Shown one piece after another: positions 43,982 to 52,043 of a stretch of DNA of 64,000 nucleotides. The stretch spans positions 186,001 through 250,000 of the forward strand of contig CAWFBW010000021.1 in NCBI GenBank assembly GCA_963814165.1, in the 5' to 3' direction. This DNA comes from DASRAA01 sp963814165. Lineage in GTDB: Bacteria; Acidobacteriota; Terriglobia; Terriglobales; Acidobacteriaceae. Every line of letters starts with the position of its first letter. Position 1 is the first letter of the stretch. The translations under genes were made by a program, and so were the position numbers. Below the pieces are notes generated by a model. It saw only the letters and a list, made by a program, of their open reading frames with translations. It was not told the DNA's origin and did no database searches.

Positions 43982-44337
43982 TTCCGGCCTTGCGGCCTGA
44001 TTCGCATCCGCGCTGAGCTCTTGAAGCGATTGAGCAGGGCGCTTCGTGCAAGACTGACTTGCCCTTACGAAGTTCAGTCATTCCATTAGGAAGTGGCGCC
44101 GGAAAAAGCCGGATGGAACCTTTTCGGCCTATGCTTTGCATTATCGGCTCCCGTTTCAGTGCGGTCTGTGAACCCCATCACCTTGGTGGCGCACTGGGCT
44201 CACGGCCTGGGGTGTTGTAAGTCACAGACAGCATGTTCGTCGCGTGGGAACCTGAAGGCGAGAAGGCGCGTTCGTCGAGCCGAATCCTCGATGCCGCTTC
44301 TCGCAATGGTGCGGAATTAATTCGAGGAAGTGCAAGT
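43982..44337. other. Intergenic region upstream of the lipid operon
   Basis: This 356-bp gap lies between divergent genes and should carry the promoter of the 21.5-kb minus-strand operon and of the small plus-strand gene. I could not pick out a convincing promoter pair or operator palindrome. Confidence 0.35.
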
Positions 44338-44724
44338 ATGAATCATGAGCAATCTGTGGCCGGCAATATCCGCTACGGGCGAAAATTAGTCAACGCTGGA
44401 ATTAACGGAATCCGCAGCGGCCAGGACTCAGCTCGCGGAGAACGACCATTGTCGAGGGTTGCCGCGGACGCTGCCCAGGGCTCTTTCGCGATGGCCGCCG
44501 TGGGAGCATGCGTCGGACTTTTGACGTCCTGCCTGGTGCCACGCCGCAATCGCTTATCCCAAGCCATCGCCCTCGGTAGTGTCGGAAGCGCGTTGGGCTT
44601 CCTCGCCGGATTCAGCTGGAAGACGCGCGACGTTACGTCCAGCGTGGCCTATTCCGCAGCGAGGGAAGTCCGCAGAGCCCGCGACGAGCACTGGCTTGAG
44701 TTGCACCCGATCGATTACGCGTAG
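44338..44724 (+). CDS. Small protein with a glycine-rich membrane hairpin
   Basis: I do not recognise this 128-residue protein. ATG 44338 follows GAGGAAG and is preferred to the longer frame from 44233. Residues about 50-105 form two hydrophobic, glycine-rich stretches (AVGACVGLLTSCLVP and AIALGSVGSALGFLAGFSW) separated by a basic turn, as in glycine-zipper membrane proteins. The N-terminus is polar and the C-terminus charged. It may sit in the inner membrane. Confidence 0.6.
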   Translation: MNHEQSVAGNIRYGRKLVNAGINGIRSGQDSARGERPLSRVAADAAQGSFAMAAVGACVGLLTSCLVPRRNRLSQAIALGSVGSALGFLAGFSWKTRDVTSSVAYSAAREVRRARDEHWLELHPIDYA

Positions 44725-45107
44725 CAGGCCCGCTGACCCCTATTTCAGCTGTCTCCCGAACTCAGCATTTTCTGGGCAGCCGAGTTAGGTGGCGGTCCGA
44801 TTGACGTGGAGAAGGCAACAAAGGACTTGATTCTCGGCGGCGCTGACCTTGGCACTGCAAAGGATGGTCGGGGCTTTGATCGGAGGCCGCGTGTGGTACG
44901 GAGTGCGATCAGGAACAACCGCATTTTTCGATACGCTGACAGCCGCGAGACGAAAGTCAAATTAGCAGATCGATTTGCAATGTCGGGTTAATGTCTCTTC
45001 CCATCGATCGGTTTGACAAGGTCAGGTCAGCACACCGGTCACGATCCGATGCTATTTGGGCGCGGTTGTGCAGTATGCTTGCTGGACTTCCTTCGCCCCA
45101 CGAAAAC
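44725..45107. other. Intergenic region with no recognised feature
   Basis: Between convergent genes. I see no open frame with coding character, no repeat and no clear terminator stem. Confidence 0.35.
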
Positions 45108-46250
45108 CTAGAAGAATGTGTACGAAATGCCCGCTAACGGAACCGGATTGCTCCGCAGGCCGACGTTGTTCAGCTGGAGCAACACATTGCCATACAGAAT
45201 CAAGCTCTTCCAAGGCTTGACTTTGAAACCGAGGCTGAGCTGTGATGAGTTGTACGAGCTAATTGCCTGCCTCAGTGTACTGGCGCTGAAGGGCGTCGAA
45301 TATGGAATTGTTACGGATCCAGGCACCAAGACTGGGGCATTCACGATGAACGTGCCCAAGAAGTCGCCTGCAAACGTCGTGGAGACTTTCTTGAAAAGGA
45401 TGACATCGGCACCGACATCGTACTGAAAGCCACCGGGAAGTGTACCGTTCCCCGTTTGATTACCCGAGCTGTCGATCTTGGGATAGAGCACAGTGGAGGT
45501 ATTGAACTGGTATCCCAGCCGGACGTGAGGCGATACGCGGCTATAGTTGTATGAGAACACTCCGTACGGATCAAAACCATAGGCCCCCGAACCGAGGTAA
45601 TTGGGCGCGTCGCCAGTGGGGAAGCGCAGAAGGAGGCCGGCCGCGATGTATGTCTTCTCGTTGGTCCAGAGCATCCGCTTTACGTTCACCAACATGTCGC
45701 CGATGCCGTGGGCGGCACCGACAGCCGAGGCGGGATAGCCGCTAAACGGTGCCGACCCGGCGCCCACTCCGTTGTTGATGAAGTACTGCGTACCCGTCGT
45801 CTGGCCCTGGGAATTATTCGCGACGTACACCCCGGTTGAGAACTGCTCGAATGGAATGACCACAGACACGTCTGTCTTGGCGTCTAGTCCATAGGTCGCC
45901 AAGATAACGTATTGATTCACGTTCATGCTGACGTGGTCCGTCTGGGACAGGCAAATAATGCTCCCGTTCGCGGGGCAAGGATTGGTGAGGCCGGCGCCGG
46001 TCGGCGGCGTTTCTCCCGAGTACGTGCCGAACACAAAGGGCAAATTTGAGAGCTTGTTGCCATCAAGGTCGGTGAAGACGAACCGCTGGTAGGCGAAAGC
46101 AAGCAGAAGCTTGTGCTTGCCAATTGTCTGGGCACGCTCGGTCAGGATTGGGCCCAGGTTCTCCGACGCCACATAGGCGCCAGTAGCCTTATCCAGCGAG
46201 AACACGACAGCGGAGCCGGAGCTTAGCAAGGGCAACTGAGCAAGTTGCAC
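45108..46250 (-). CDS. Outer membrane beta-barrel protein, 5' end missing
   Basis: The sequence is full of alternating aromatic/polar strands (ILATYGLDAKTDVSVVIPFE, KTYIAAGLLLRFPTGDAPNY, SPHVRLGYQFNTS) and ends in a terminal Phe (GISYTFF), as outer membrane barrel proteins do. It resembles transporter-like barrels of the phenol-degradation MetA type. The frame stays open upstream only to about 46327 and no signal peptide is encoded, so the exported precursor cannot be made from this copy. The first 30-60 residues are missing, through deletion, frame loss or the rearrangement that brought in the neighbouring small ORF. Confidence 0.7.
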   Translation of the reverse strand: MQLAQLPLLSSGSAVVFSLDKATGAYVASENLGPILTERAQTIGKHKLLLAFAYQRFVFTDLDGNKLSNLPFVFGTYSGETPPTGAGLTNPCPANGSIICLSQTDHVSMNVNQYVILATYGLDAKTDVSVVIPFEQFSTGVYVANNSQGQTTGTQYFINNGVGAGSAPFSGYPASAVGAAHGIGDMLVNVKRMLWTNEKTYIAAGLLLRFPTGDAPNYLGSGAYGFDPYGVFSYNYSRVSPHVRLGYQFNTSTVLYPKIDSSGNQTGNGTLPGGFQYDVGADVILFKKVSTTFAGDFLGTFIVNAPVLVPGSVTIPYSTPFSASTLRQAISSYNSSQLSLGFKVKPWKSLILYGNVLLQLNNVGLRSNPVPLAGISYTFF

Positions 46251-46305
46251 GGCAATGCTGGACGAGAATGGCGCGGCCGGGTTACCGATGGTGGTGCTAC
46301 CCGGA

Positions 46306-46518
46306 TTATTGCTTACCGCCGTTGTTCATCCACCAGGGACTCCGGAAGGTTTCGTTCCCGGTGATTCCCTTCTTCTTCGACTCCGTGGTGATAAACCGGC
46401 ACAGCAATTCGCCCTTGGGCACAAGGGTCTTTACCGGCACGCCGCGGAACGCCTGCCGAACGTCCGGTCTCATCGCAGTGATTTGGTTCCAGTCGAGGTT
46501 TTCGTTTAGGACCGCCAT
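46306..46518 (-). CDS. Small unrecognised ORF, possibly a 3'-truncated gene
   Basis: ATG 46518 is preceded by AAGGTG and opens a 70-residue frame (MAVLNENLDWNQITAMRPDV to WWMNNGGKQ). Its composition looks coding, with charged helices and few rare codons, but I do not recognise it. It stops just where the truncated barrel protein's frame begins, so the two may have been joined by a deletion. Confidence 0.4.
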   Translation of the reverse strand: MAVLNENLDWNQITAMRPDVRQAFRGVPVKTLVPKGELLCRFITTESKKKGITGNETFRSPWWMNNGGKQ

Positions 46519-46623
46519 GGAAAGCACCTTTCGCCGCAGGGTGCAGCTCGCTTCACTTTTGGCCGACGCCATCCTTGTAGCCCGAACTGCGCCGCCAGTC
46601 AAGAAAAATGCGGCCTCCTGTCA

Positions 46624-48070
46624 GTAGCACATGATATGTCCGGTTGAGATAGCACGTGATCTGTCCGCTTTGCGGGCGGCGAGAGTAGGAGACCATGGCA
46701 AGCATGGGTTTCTACTCGAAGGCCGCGATGGAGCGGGCGATGAAAGTACAGGAAGTGATTCTGCGGGCCATGGCGAAGAAGATTACCTGGTGGCAGGCAG
46801 CCGAGATTATCGGCGTCAGCGATCGGTCGATGCGGCGCTGGCACGAGCGCTACGAAGAGCACGGTTATGACGGGTGGTTCGACCGGCGGCGGGGACAACC
46901 TTCCCCCAAGCGGGTGCCGCTGGCGACGGTGGAGCAGGTCTTGGGACTGTACCGGGATCGCTATTTCCATCTGAACGTACAGCATTTTCACGAGAAGCTG
47001 CGTGCCGAGCACCAGATCGAGTTGAGCTACAGCTGGGTGAAACAGGCCCTGCAAGGGGCCGGACTGGTAGCCAAGGGCCGCAAGCGCGGGGTGCATCGCA
47101 AACGGCGGGAACGGCGGCCGCTACCCGGCATGTTGCTGCACATTGATGGCAGCCGGCATCGCTGGTTTCAGGACGAGCGCTGGTACGACCTGATCGTGAT
47201 TCTGGATGACGCCACGAGCGAGATCTACTATGCGCAACTGGTGGAGGAAGAATCGACGGCGACGGTGATGGCCGGGTTGCGGGAAGTGATCGAGGACAAG
47301 GGGCTGTTCTGCGCTCTCTACAGCGACCGCGGCAGCCATTTCTGGCTCACCCCCAAGGTGGGAGGCAAGGTCGATCCGCATCGGCTGACACAAGTGGGGC
47401 GGGCCCTGCGCGAGCTGGGCGTGCAGATGATTCCGGCCTACTCGCCGCAGGCCCGGGGGCGCAGCGAGCGCAGCTTCGGGACCTGGCAGGGACGGCTGCC
47501 CCAAGAGCTGCGGCTGCACGGGATCACGAGCGTGGAGGAGGCCAACCGGTTTCTGCGGGAGGAGTACATCGCCGAGTTCAATGCTCGCTTTCAGGTGGCA
47601 CCGGCGCAACGCGGCAGCGCGTTTCTCCCTTGCCCACGCAAGCATCTGGACTTGGTCTTCTCCCTGCAGTTTGAGCGGACGGTAAACCGCGACAACACCG
47701 TCAGCTTTCAGAACCTGCAACTGCAGATCGAACGGGCGCCGTGGCGAGGGACGCTGGCCGGCTGCACCGTCATGGTGCACCAGCACCTGGACGGGAGCAT
47801 CAGCCTCACCCACGGACCGCACCGGCTGGGACGTTATAGCGCCCAGGGTGTGGCCCTCCCGGCCACGCAAAACGCGGCGCGAAACGCTGTGGAAAAGACG
47901 CTCCGTGGAAAAGTCCAAAAACAGACTTTCCCACCGAGCTTGGAAATCCCGCAAAGTGCGCGGGATTCCCACTTTCCCACAGCTACGACGACTACGGGTT
48001 TATGACTAAACCTAAAAACCAAAACCGGACATTTCACTTGCTACAAAAAGCGGACATTTTAACTTGCTAC
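46624..48070 (+). mobile_element. ISNCY-like insertion sequence, about 1.45 kb
   Basis: One transposase gene between imperfect terminal inverted repeats. Each end contains two copies of the same box, GTAGCA followed about 8 bases later by TGTCCG: left end 46624-46643 and a second at about 46649-46668; right end (reverse strand) 48070-48051 and about 48044-48026. The doubled boxes look like paired transposase binding sites. I see no convincing target-site duplication. The element lies in an accessory region beside a truncated gene. Confidence 0.8.
46695..48005 (+). CDS. ISNCY-family transposase
   Basis: A DDE transposase with an N-terminal helix-turn-helix (WWQAAEIIGVSDRSMRRWHE), a second winged region, and an RNase H-like core. 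The acidic residues are in MLLHIDGSRHRWF, CALYSDRGSHFWL and GRGRSERSFGTWQGRL-like ARGRSERSFGTWQGRLP. At 436 residues and intact, it is probably active. The C-terminal tail after about residue 400 is low complexity and may be part of the element's 3' end. GTAGGAGACC precedes the ATG. Confidence 0.9.
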   Translation: MASMGFYSKAAMERAMKVQEVILRAMAKKITWWQAAEIIGVSDRSMRRWHERYEEHGYDGWFDRRRGQPSPKRVPLATVEQVLGLYRDRYFHLNVQHFHEKLRAEHQIELSYSWVKQALQGAGLVAKGRKRGVHRKRRERRPLPGMLLHIDGSRHRWFQDERWYDLIVILDDATSEIYYAQLVEEESTATVMAGLREVIEDKGLFCALYSDRGSHFWLTPKVGGKVDPHRLTQVGRALRELGVQMIPAYSPQARGRSERSFGTWQGRLPQELRLHGITSVEEANRFLREEYIAEFNARFQVAPAQRGSAFLPCPRKHLDLVFSLQFERTVNRDNTVSFQNLQLQIERAPWRGTLAGCTVMVHQHLDGSISLTHGPHRLGRYSAQGVALPATQNAARNAVEKTLRGKVQKQTFPPSLEIPQSARDSHFPTATTTTGL

Positions 48071-48116
48071 GAACAGCAGTTTCCTTCGCGGTTTCCTTCG
48101 CGGGTGACCGACTCAA

Positions 48117-48246
48117 GAGGCTGCTGAAAAAAGAACCAAGGTAGTAATTTTGGGGCGTTTTCGACCCAATCTTGGCCCGTAAGCTATTGACTCTTGGTTC
48201 GACAAATAGCCGAGTTTACTCGGTTGACTCTTTTTTCAGCAGCCTC
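48117..48246. mobile_element. 130-bp MITE with 18-bp inverted repeats and a TCAA target duplication
   Basis: Perfect terminal inverted repeats (GAGGCTGCTGAAAAAAGA at the left, its complement at the right) enclose about 95 bp with no coding capacity and an inner stem (CCGAGTTTACTCGG). The same four bases, TCAA, flank both sides (48113-48116 and 48247-48250). Removing the element and one TCAA restores a sequence (ACTCAAGTC...GCGCCCCG) that matches the dispersed repeat copy at 50431-50447, which shows an actual insertion event. Confidence 0.85.
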
Positions 48247-48368
48247 TCAAGTCGGGCGCCCCGTTCAAGCGAAGCTTGAGCGGGTTTTTCGTTGATATCA
48301 GCTGCGGTCCGATTGTTCGAAACGAACCCCCCCACTCAAGGCCAAAAGAGGGCCTTGAGTGGGGGGGC
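48247..48368 (-). repeat. Dispersed palindromic repeat, copy A
   Basis: Two stem-forming blocks: CGTTCAAGCGAAGCTTGAGCGG, and the longer CACTCAAGGCC / GGCCTTGAGTG stem. Copy A covers the 3' end of the first PEP-CTERM gene and was hit by the MITE just before it. Confidence 0.8.
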
Positions 48369-49127
48369 ACGGCGAGCACGGCGACAGATCAACAAGAAGG
48401 CCGGAGCGAGCGCTCCGGCCGTGACTTTTGCAGACGGCTGAAGCTTCAGCCTGCGGCGAACCGCACTCCCCAGTCCGAGCACACCCGAACCAAAGAGCAA
48501 CAACGTGCCGGGCTCTGGAACCGTGCTGGTGCCGGCAGCTCCTACCGTAAATCCGTAATAGTTCTCGAAAACGGGATTCGTCCAGGAAATTGACGAGAAG
48601 GTACCATCGAACTGAATGGTTCCGTTGCCCTCCACCCCACAAACGGCAAGCGGATTCCCCGAGCACACGAAGATAGAGCTGCCTCCATACTCGGCGCTTG
48701 GGCCACCACTCTCAATCGTGAAAGGTTCACTGGAGGTAAAGGTGAAATTCGCGTTAATGCCGCCTTGTCCCAAGCTCCAGATCGCCATGACAGGATTCAC
48801 AACGGGCGTTGAGAAAGCTACGGTGTCTACGGTGGTGCTTCCGCCAGTCAATCTGATCATGCCGCCATTGCTCGGCGGCGGATTACCCACTGTACCACCG
48901 CTGAACGTGCTTACCGGAGTCCAACTCGGGTATCCAGACGCAAGACCAAATAACTGGCCCGAGTAAGTGACGGTGACGCCGAGGCCGCTGATTGCTCCGG
49001 CGGTGTTCGAGGACCATGTCGTCCAGTTAATTGTCGACGCGAAAGCGGACGGTGTAACTGCTGCCGACAGCAGGCTGACGCCCACGATGCAGACTGAAAT
49101 GTAGTGGGAACGTGTGCTCCGGTTCAT
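48336..49127 (-). CDS. PEP-CTERM protein with a C-terminal read-through tail
   Basis: A signal peptide (hydrophobic core, cut near AFAST) leads to a beta-rich secreted domain of about 190 residues and a PEP-CTERM sorting tail (VPEPGTLLLFGSGVLGLG then AVRRRLKLQP). Exosortase normally removes such tails as the protein is exported to the outer surface. Here the frame does not stop after the basic cluster: about 33 further residues are encoded, the last third by the dispersed repeat, before TGA at 48336. Loss of the original stop seems likely. GGGGGAG precedes the ATG. No exosortase gene is in the window. Confidence 0.88.
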   Translation of the reverse strand: MNRSTRSHYISVCIVGVSLLSAAVTPSAFASTINWTTWSSNTAGAISGLGVTVTYSGQLFGLASGYPSWTPVSTFSGGTVGNPPPSNGGMIRLTGGSTTVDTVAFSTPVVNPVMAIWSLGQGGINANFTFTSSEPFTIESGGPSAEYGGSSIFVCSGNPLAVCGVEGNGTIQFDGTFSSISWTNPVFENYYGFTVGAAGTSTVPEPGTLLLFGSGVLGLGSAVRRRLKLQPSAKVTAGALAPAFLLICRRARRAPPLKALFWP

Positions 49128-49267
49128 CGGACTCCCCCATTCTTGTGGTAAACCAGATCAGCTGGTTTCAGTCGGTCATGGTGTTGGGTGGCGGGGCTCT
49201 GAGCTGCTCGTCTTGTTGGTGCCTCGATCGGCTACCCGACGAAGCGGCGACAGTATACACCGAATTG

Positions 49268-49346
49268 GCGGGTGGCCCATCCTTTTGTCACGAACTATTT
49301 TAAGAGTGGGTGCCCCATCCTTTTCCGTCTTTTGGAAAAGGGTGGG
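49268..49346. repeat. REP-like palindromic unit (two half units and a hairpin)
   Basis: GGGTGGCCCATCCTTTT (49270-49286) recurs as GGGTGCCCCATCCTTTT (49308-49324). The second copy pairs with TTGGAAAAGGGTGGG to form a hairpin with about 12 bp of stem. It lies between the first PEP-CTERM gene and the RAYT gene. Confidence 0.65.
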
Positions 49347-49385
49347 CGTCAAGACTCGTCCAACCAGCGATCCTTGAAACATTTA

Positions 49386-49424
49386 TGCCCCCCCTTTTGC
49401 TCCGCAAAAGGATGGGGCACCCAC
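49386..49424. repeat. REP-like hairpin
   Basis: CCCCCCTTTTGC / GCAAAAGGATGGGG with a 3-base loop, followed by CACCCAC. It is the same family as the unit just before it, in opposite orientation, so the pair resembles a BIME. Confidence 0.65.
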
Positions 49425-49547
49425 ATTCCTGACTAGACCCACTTCCTGACTTGCCTCACATCCCTGACTGGAGATACGGAGCCCATAACACTTTGGCCTG
49501 TGTCGCCCGTCACCGATCCACCAACTTCGTTGCTCTATTTTCAATGA

Positions 49548-50147
49548 GTGCCAACTCGCCTGGAGCGCCGTTACGATGTCCGAGGATCGCACTTCATCAC
49601 ATGCAGTTGTTATCAGCGACGCCCCCTGCTCGACGATGACCGCATCAAGCAAGCGTTTCTGACTGTGCTTGAAGAGACTCGAAAGCAGTTCGATTTCTGT
49701 GTGTACGGCCACGTGCTCATGCCCGAGCACTTTCACCTCCTGATCTCAAGTCCGGAAGTCGGAGATCCGGGAAAGGCCCTCCAGGTTTTGAAACAACGCG
49801 TGTCGCACCAAGCCCGAAAGCTTTCCGATCCCACCCTTTTCCAAAAGAGGGAAAAGGATGGGGCACCCACAGAATTCGAAGACCTTACCTACAAAGCTCC
49901 GTGGCAGTTCTGGCAGCGACGCTTTTACGATTTCAATGTGCGCACTCGGCGCAAGAGCATCGAGAAGCTGAAGTACATCCACAGGAACCCAGTCGTCCGA
50001 GGATTGGTAGCGCGCCCCGAAGACTGGTCCTGGAGCAGCTTCCGCCACTACGCGATGGGAGAAATCGGGCCGGTTGAGATCGAGTCTGAATGGACCGCGC
50101 TTAGGCGGGAGCGCGAGGTTCACGTGATGAAACGACCGTCCGTGTGA
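49548..50147 (+). CDS. REP-associated tyrosine transposase (RAYT, Y1/HUH type) with an internal REP-like insert
   Basis: The HUH motif is in YGHVLMPEHFHLLISSPEVG and the single catalytic Tyr lies in KLKYIHRNPVVRGLV. RAYTs are thought to mobilise REP hairpins. Between the helix VLKQRVSHQARKLS and the conserved PWQFWQRRFYDFNVRT a stretch of about 14 residues (DPTLFQKREKDGAPT) is encoded by a REP-like hairpin (49830-49871), an in-frame insertion into a usually short loop. The start is GTG 49548 with no strong ribosome-binding site. REP-like units lie on both sides, as expected for a RAYT locus. Confidence 0.85.
   Translation: MPTRLERRYDVRGSHFITCSCYQRRPLLDDDRIKQAFLTVLEETRKQFDFCVYGHVLMPEHFHLLISSPEVGDPGKALQVLKQRVSHQARKLSDPTLFQKREKDGAPTEFEDLTYKAPWQFWQRRFYDFNVRTRRKSIEKLKYIHRNPVVRGLVARPEDWSWSSFRHYAMGEIGPVEIESEWTALRREREVHVMKRPSV
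49830..49871. repeat. REP-like hairpin inside the RAYT coding sequence
   Basis: CCCACCCTTTTCC / GGGAAAAGGATGGG with a short loop, then CACCCAC. It has the same core as the hairpins at 49311-49346 and 49386-49424 and keeps the RAYT frame open. Confidence 0.7.
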
Positions 50148-50197
50148 CCGCGCTGCGTGGCCACGAGCGTAACCTTACTCGTCACAACATAGCTGAA

Positions 50198-50265
50198 TGT
50201 GGGTGCCTCATCCCTTCGACTACGCTCAGGGCAGGCTCTTTTCCCCCTTTTGGAAAAGGGTGGGG
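50198..50265. repeat. REP-like unit with a short insert
   Basis: GTGGGTGCCTCATCCCTT at the left and CCCCCTTTTGGAAAAGGGTGGGGC at the right pair in the family pattern. An extra CGACTACGCTCAGGGCAGG segment lies between them. Directly downstream of the RAYT gene. Confidence 0.6.
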
Positions 50266-50390
50266 CAAAGACTCTCCCCACTCCAGGCGGGTGGCCCGCC
50301 CGGCGCTCCAATTTGCAAGAAACCTTAAATCGGGCGGGTAGCCCATCCCGGCTTCTTTTGCCGGGGTGGGTCATGTGACTTTTGGCTGGC

Positions 50391-50552
50391 CCGGGCGGAT
50401 GGCCCGGTCAACCCCTGCGACTGAGCAAAAACTCAAGTCAGCGCCCCGTTCAAGCGAAGCTTGAGCGGGGTTTTTCGTTCGTACAGCGACAGCCTCGTTG
50501 TCGGAACAAAAATCCCCACTCAAGGCCAAAAGAGGGCCTTGCATCGGGCACC
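50391..50552 (-). repeat. Dispersed palindromic repeat, copy B (long form)
   Basis: Includes the leading GGCGGATGGCCCGGTCAAC block, then the GTTCAAGCGAAGCTTGAGCG stem and the CACTCAAGGCC / GGCCTTG stem. It ends 14 bp after the stop codon of the second PEP-CTERM gene. Confidence 0.8.
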
Positions 50553-50565
50553 CGGCGGCCGGCGA

Positions 50566-51084
50566 TCAGGCCCGCCTGCCGCGGCGGAGTCGTGCGGCAA
50601 CGGCGCCGAGCAGGCCTGTACCCAGCAGCGACAAGGTCGTGGGTTCGGGGATAGAAGAAATCGTCAGCGTCCCAATTTTTGTCCCGGTCGAGCGAGCAAA
50701 AGCGTTATCGACGCCTACGGAACTCAAACTCCCGTAAAAGTTGGCTCCGGCGCCGGTAATGCCCCCATAGCATGATCCTGTGAAATCGGTTATCACAAGA
50801 CTCGTGTAGGGGCTTGCCGCAACCAGAGGAAGTTGAGCGTCCAGCACGCCGCCGCAACTGGAAAAACCGGGTCCGAGCGAAGCACTGAGGAAGCTGGTAA
50901 TCGTGGTCGGAGTGGTCAGAATCGACGGAACTTCAAACTGCCAGCTTACGGTGCTGCCGGAAGGCAGGCCTCCGATGCCGGTGTAGTCGGTAGACAGTAA
51001 ATAGAGATACGGCGATGCGTTCGATACCAACGGAACGAACAGCATAACCGTGAGCAGGGTGGCGGTGGCAGAGTAACGCACCAT
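50566..51084 (-). CDS. PEP-CTERM protein
   Basis: A signal peptide (LLTVMLFVPLVSNASP), a small beta-rich domain with two Cys (FSSCGGVL and GSCYGGIT) and a standard PEP-CTERM tail (IPEPTTLSLLGTGLLGAVAA then RLRRGRRA). At 172 residues it is small. It is a secreted, probably surface-located protein of unknown role. GGAGGT lies 9 bases before the ATG. No neighbouring gene suggests a partner. Confidence 0.88.
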   Translation of the reverse strand: MVRYSATATLLTVMLFVPLVSNASPYLYLLSTDYTGIGGLPSGSTVSWQFEVPSILTTPTTITSFLSASLGPGFSSCGGVLDAQLPLVAASPYTSLVITDFTGSCYGGITGAGANFYGSLSSVGVDNAFARSTGTKIGTLTISSIPEPTTLSLLGTGLLGAVAARLRRGRRA

Positions 51085-51243
51085 GGGGTTGCTACCTCCA
51101 ATTCAAATCCAATAGGGATGATTTTGACTGAACCCTTGGTCCCGTGTGTCCCGTGTTCGGCCCTGAGGAGAGATACTGTACACCGATTTACACGCAGTGG
51201 GGAAGTTTTTTCAACCGATGGGCGGGCCCCATGGAGGCTGATG

Positions 51244-51312
51244 AGGCGGGTGCCGGGTGGCCCAGGTAACGCCTCTTCCTTAGCCAAGAAATCTGAGTCG
51301 GGTGCTGGTACC
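51244..51312 (-). repeat. Dispersed palindromic repeat, copy E (leading part only)
   Basis: Matches only the first third of the long form: GGGTGGCCCAGGTAACGCC, a spacer containing AAGAAATC, then GAGTCGGGTGC. The stem blocks that follow in the other copies are absent. Confidence 0.6.
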
Positions 51313-51381
51313 CCAGATTCGAGCCGCGATTTTCGGCGCTAACCTGGACTGTCAACGCGGGTGTCCCGGCGAAACAAGTCT

Positions 51382-51642
51382 CTAACGATACTGAATCAGG
51401 AGCAACTCGACCGCTAACTGGGTCCGCTCTGCACACAGGCGCTCGAACCGATGGCCACCGGCGTGGTTCGACTCTCCCGACCTGGCCGACAGAAGGAAGA
51501 TGTCGCCTTCGATCAGGCGCATCTGCTCCCCAATTTCGACCATTCGCTTTTCGTACCGGGGCGTTGGCACAAGATCGTCACCACCCTGGACCCGCAAGGC
51601 AGGAGCTAACAATTGTGTTCCGCCCGCAGAAGGGTCGGGCAA
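51382..51642 (-). CDS. Small unrecognised protein
   Basis: An open frame of up to 86 residues with helix-forming text (EKRMVEIGEQMRLIEGDIFL, LCAERTQLAVELLLIQYR). It overlaps the end of the next upstream gene by up to 37 bases in another frame, and the start is unclear (TTG 51642, a GTG, or the internal ATG of MVEIGEQ). It could be a separate coupled gene or a frameshifted continuation of the upstream ORF. Confidence 0.4.
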   Translation of the reverse strand: MPDPSAGGTQLLAPALRVQGGDDLVPTPRYEKRMVEIGEQMRLIEGDIFLLSARSGESNHAGGHRFERLCAERTQLAVELLLIQYR

Positions 51643-51878
51643 TCTTCGCCTCGGGGGATGGGCAAACCTGATTTCGCCACAGCGCGGTCCACTATTTCTT
51701 CCGCGCCTTCGTGGTACTCGGTGTGCAATGTGCTGCGCCAGCCAGCGAAGCTGCCACGCAGAAACTCAGACTCATTGCCCTTGGGGTCGTTATAGTGCTT
51801 GGCATGAAATGCCTGCAGAAGTACGACTCCTTGCACAACCAAACGATCGATAGTTTCTTCGTTGGCGATAAGATGCAT
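51606..51878 (-). CDS. Small unrecognised protein
   Basis: ATG 51878 (MHLIANEETIDRLVVQGVVL) follows AGAGGG. The 90-residue product is helical, soluble and without known motifs; it contains LRGSFAGWRSTLHTEYHEGA and ends LLRAEHNC. Composition and ribosome-binding site suggest a real gene. Confidence 0.5.
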   Translation of the reverse strand: MHLIANEETIDRLVVQGVVLLQAFHAKHYNDPKGNESEFLRGSFAGWRSTLHTEYHEGAEEIVDRAVAKSGLPIPRGEDCPTLLRAEHNC

Positions 51879-52043
51879 GGTTATCATCCCTCTGCGCAAT
51901 CGATTGCCTACAGGACTCGATCACGCCATTGGAACTGGGATCGGATAAGCTGGTAAGCTTCCCTCTGGCGGCTGGATCTACGGCACACTTGTAGCCCGGG
52001 AAGGCAGCATGAGCCGCCTTCCCGTTCGGCATGGTGACCGAAA

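Noticed and set aside
47121..47972. A 283-codon open frame on the minus strand opposite the transposase.
   Set aside because: It is the shadow of the GC-rich transposase gene; it has no ribosome-binding site and an Arg/Pro/Ala-rich composition with no recognisable domain.
46615..48080. A target-site duplication for the ISNCY-like element.
   Set aside because: The flanking bases on the two sides do not match at the ends I can define.
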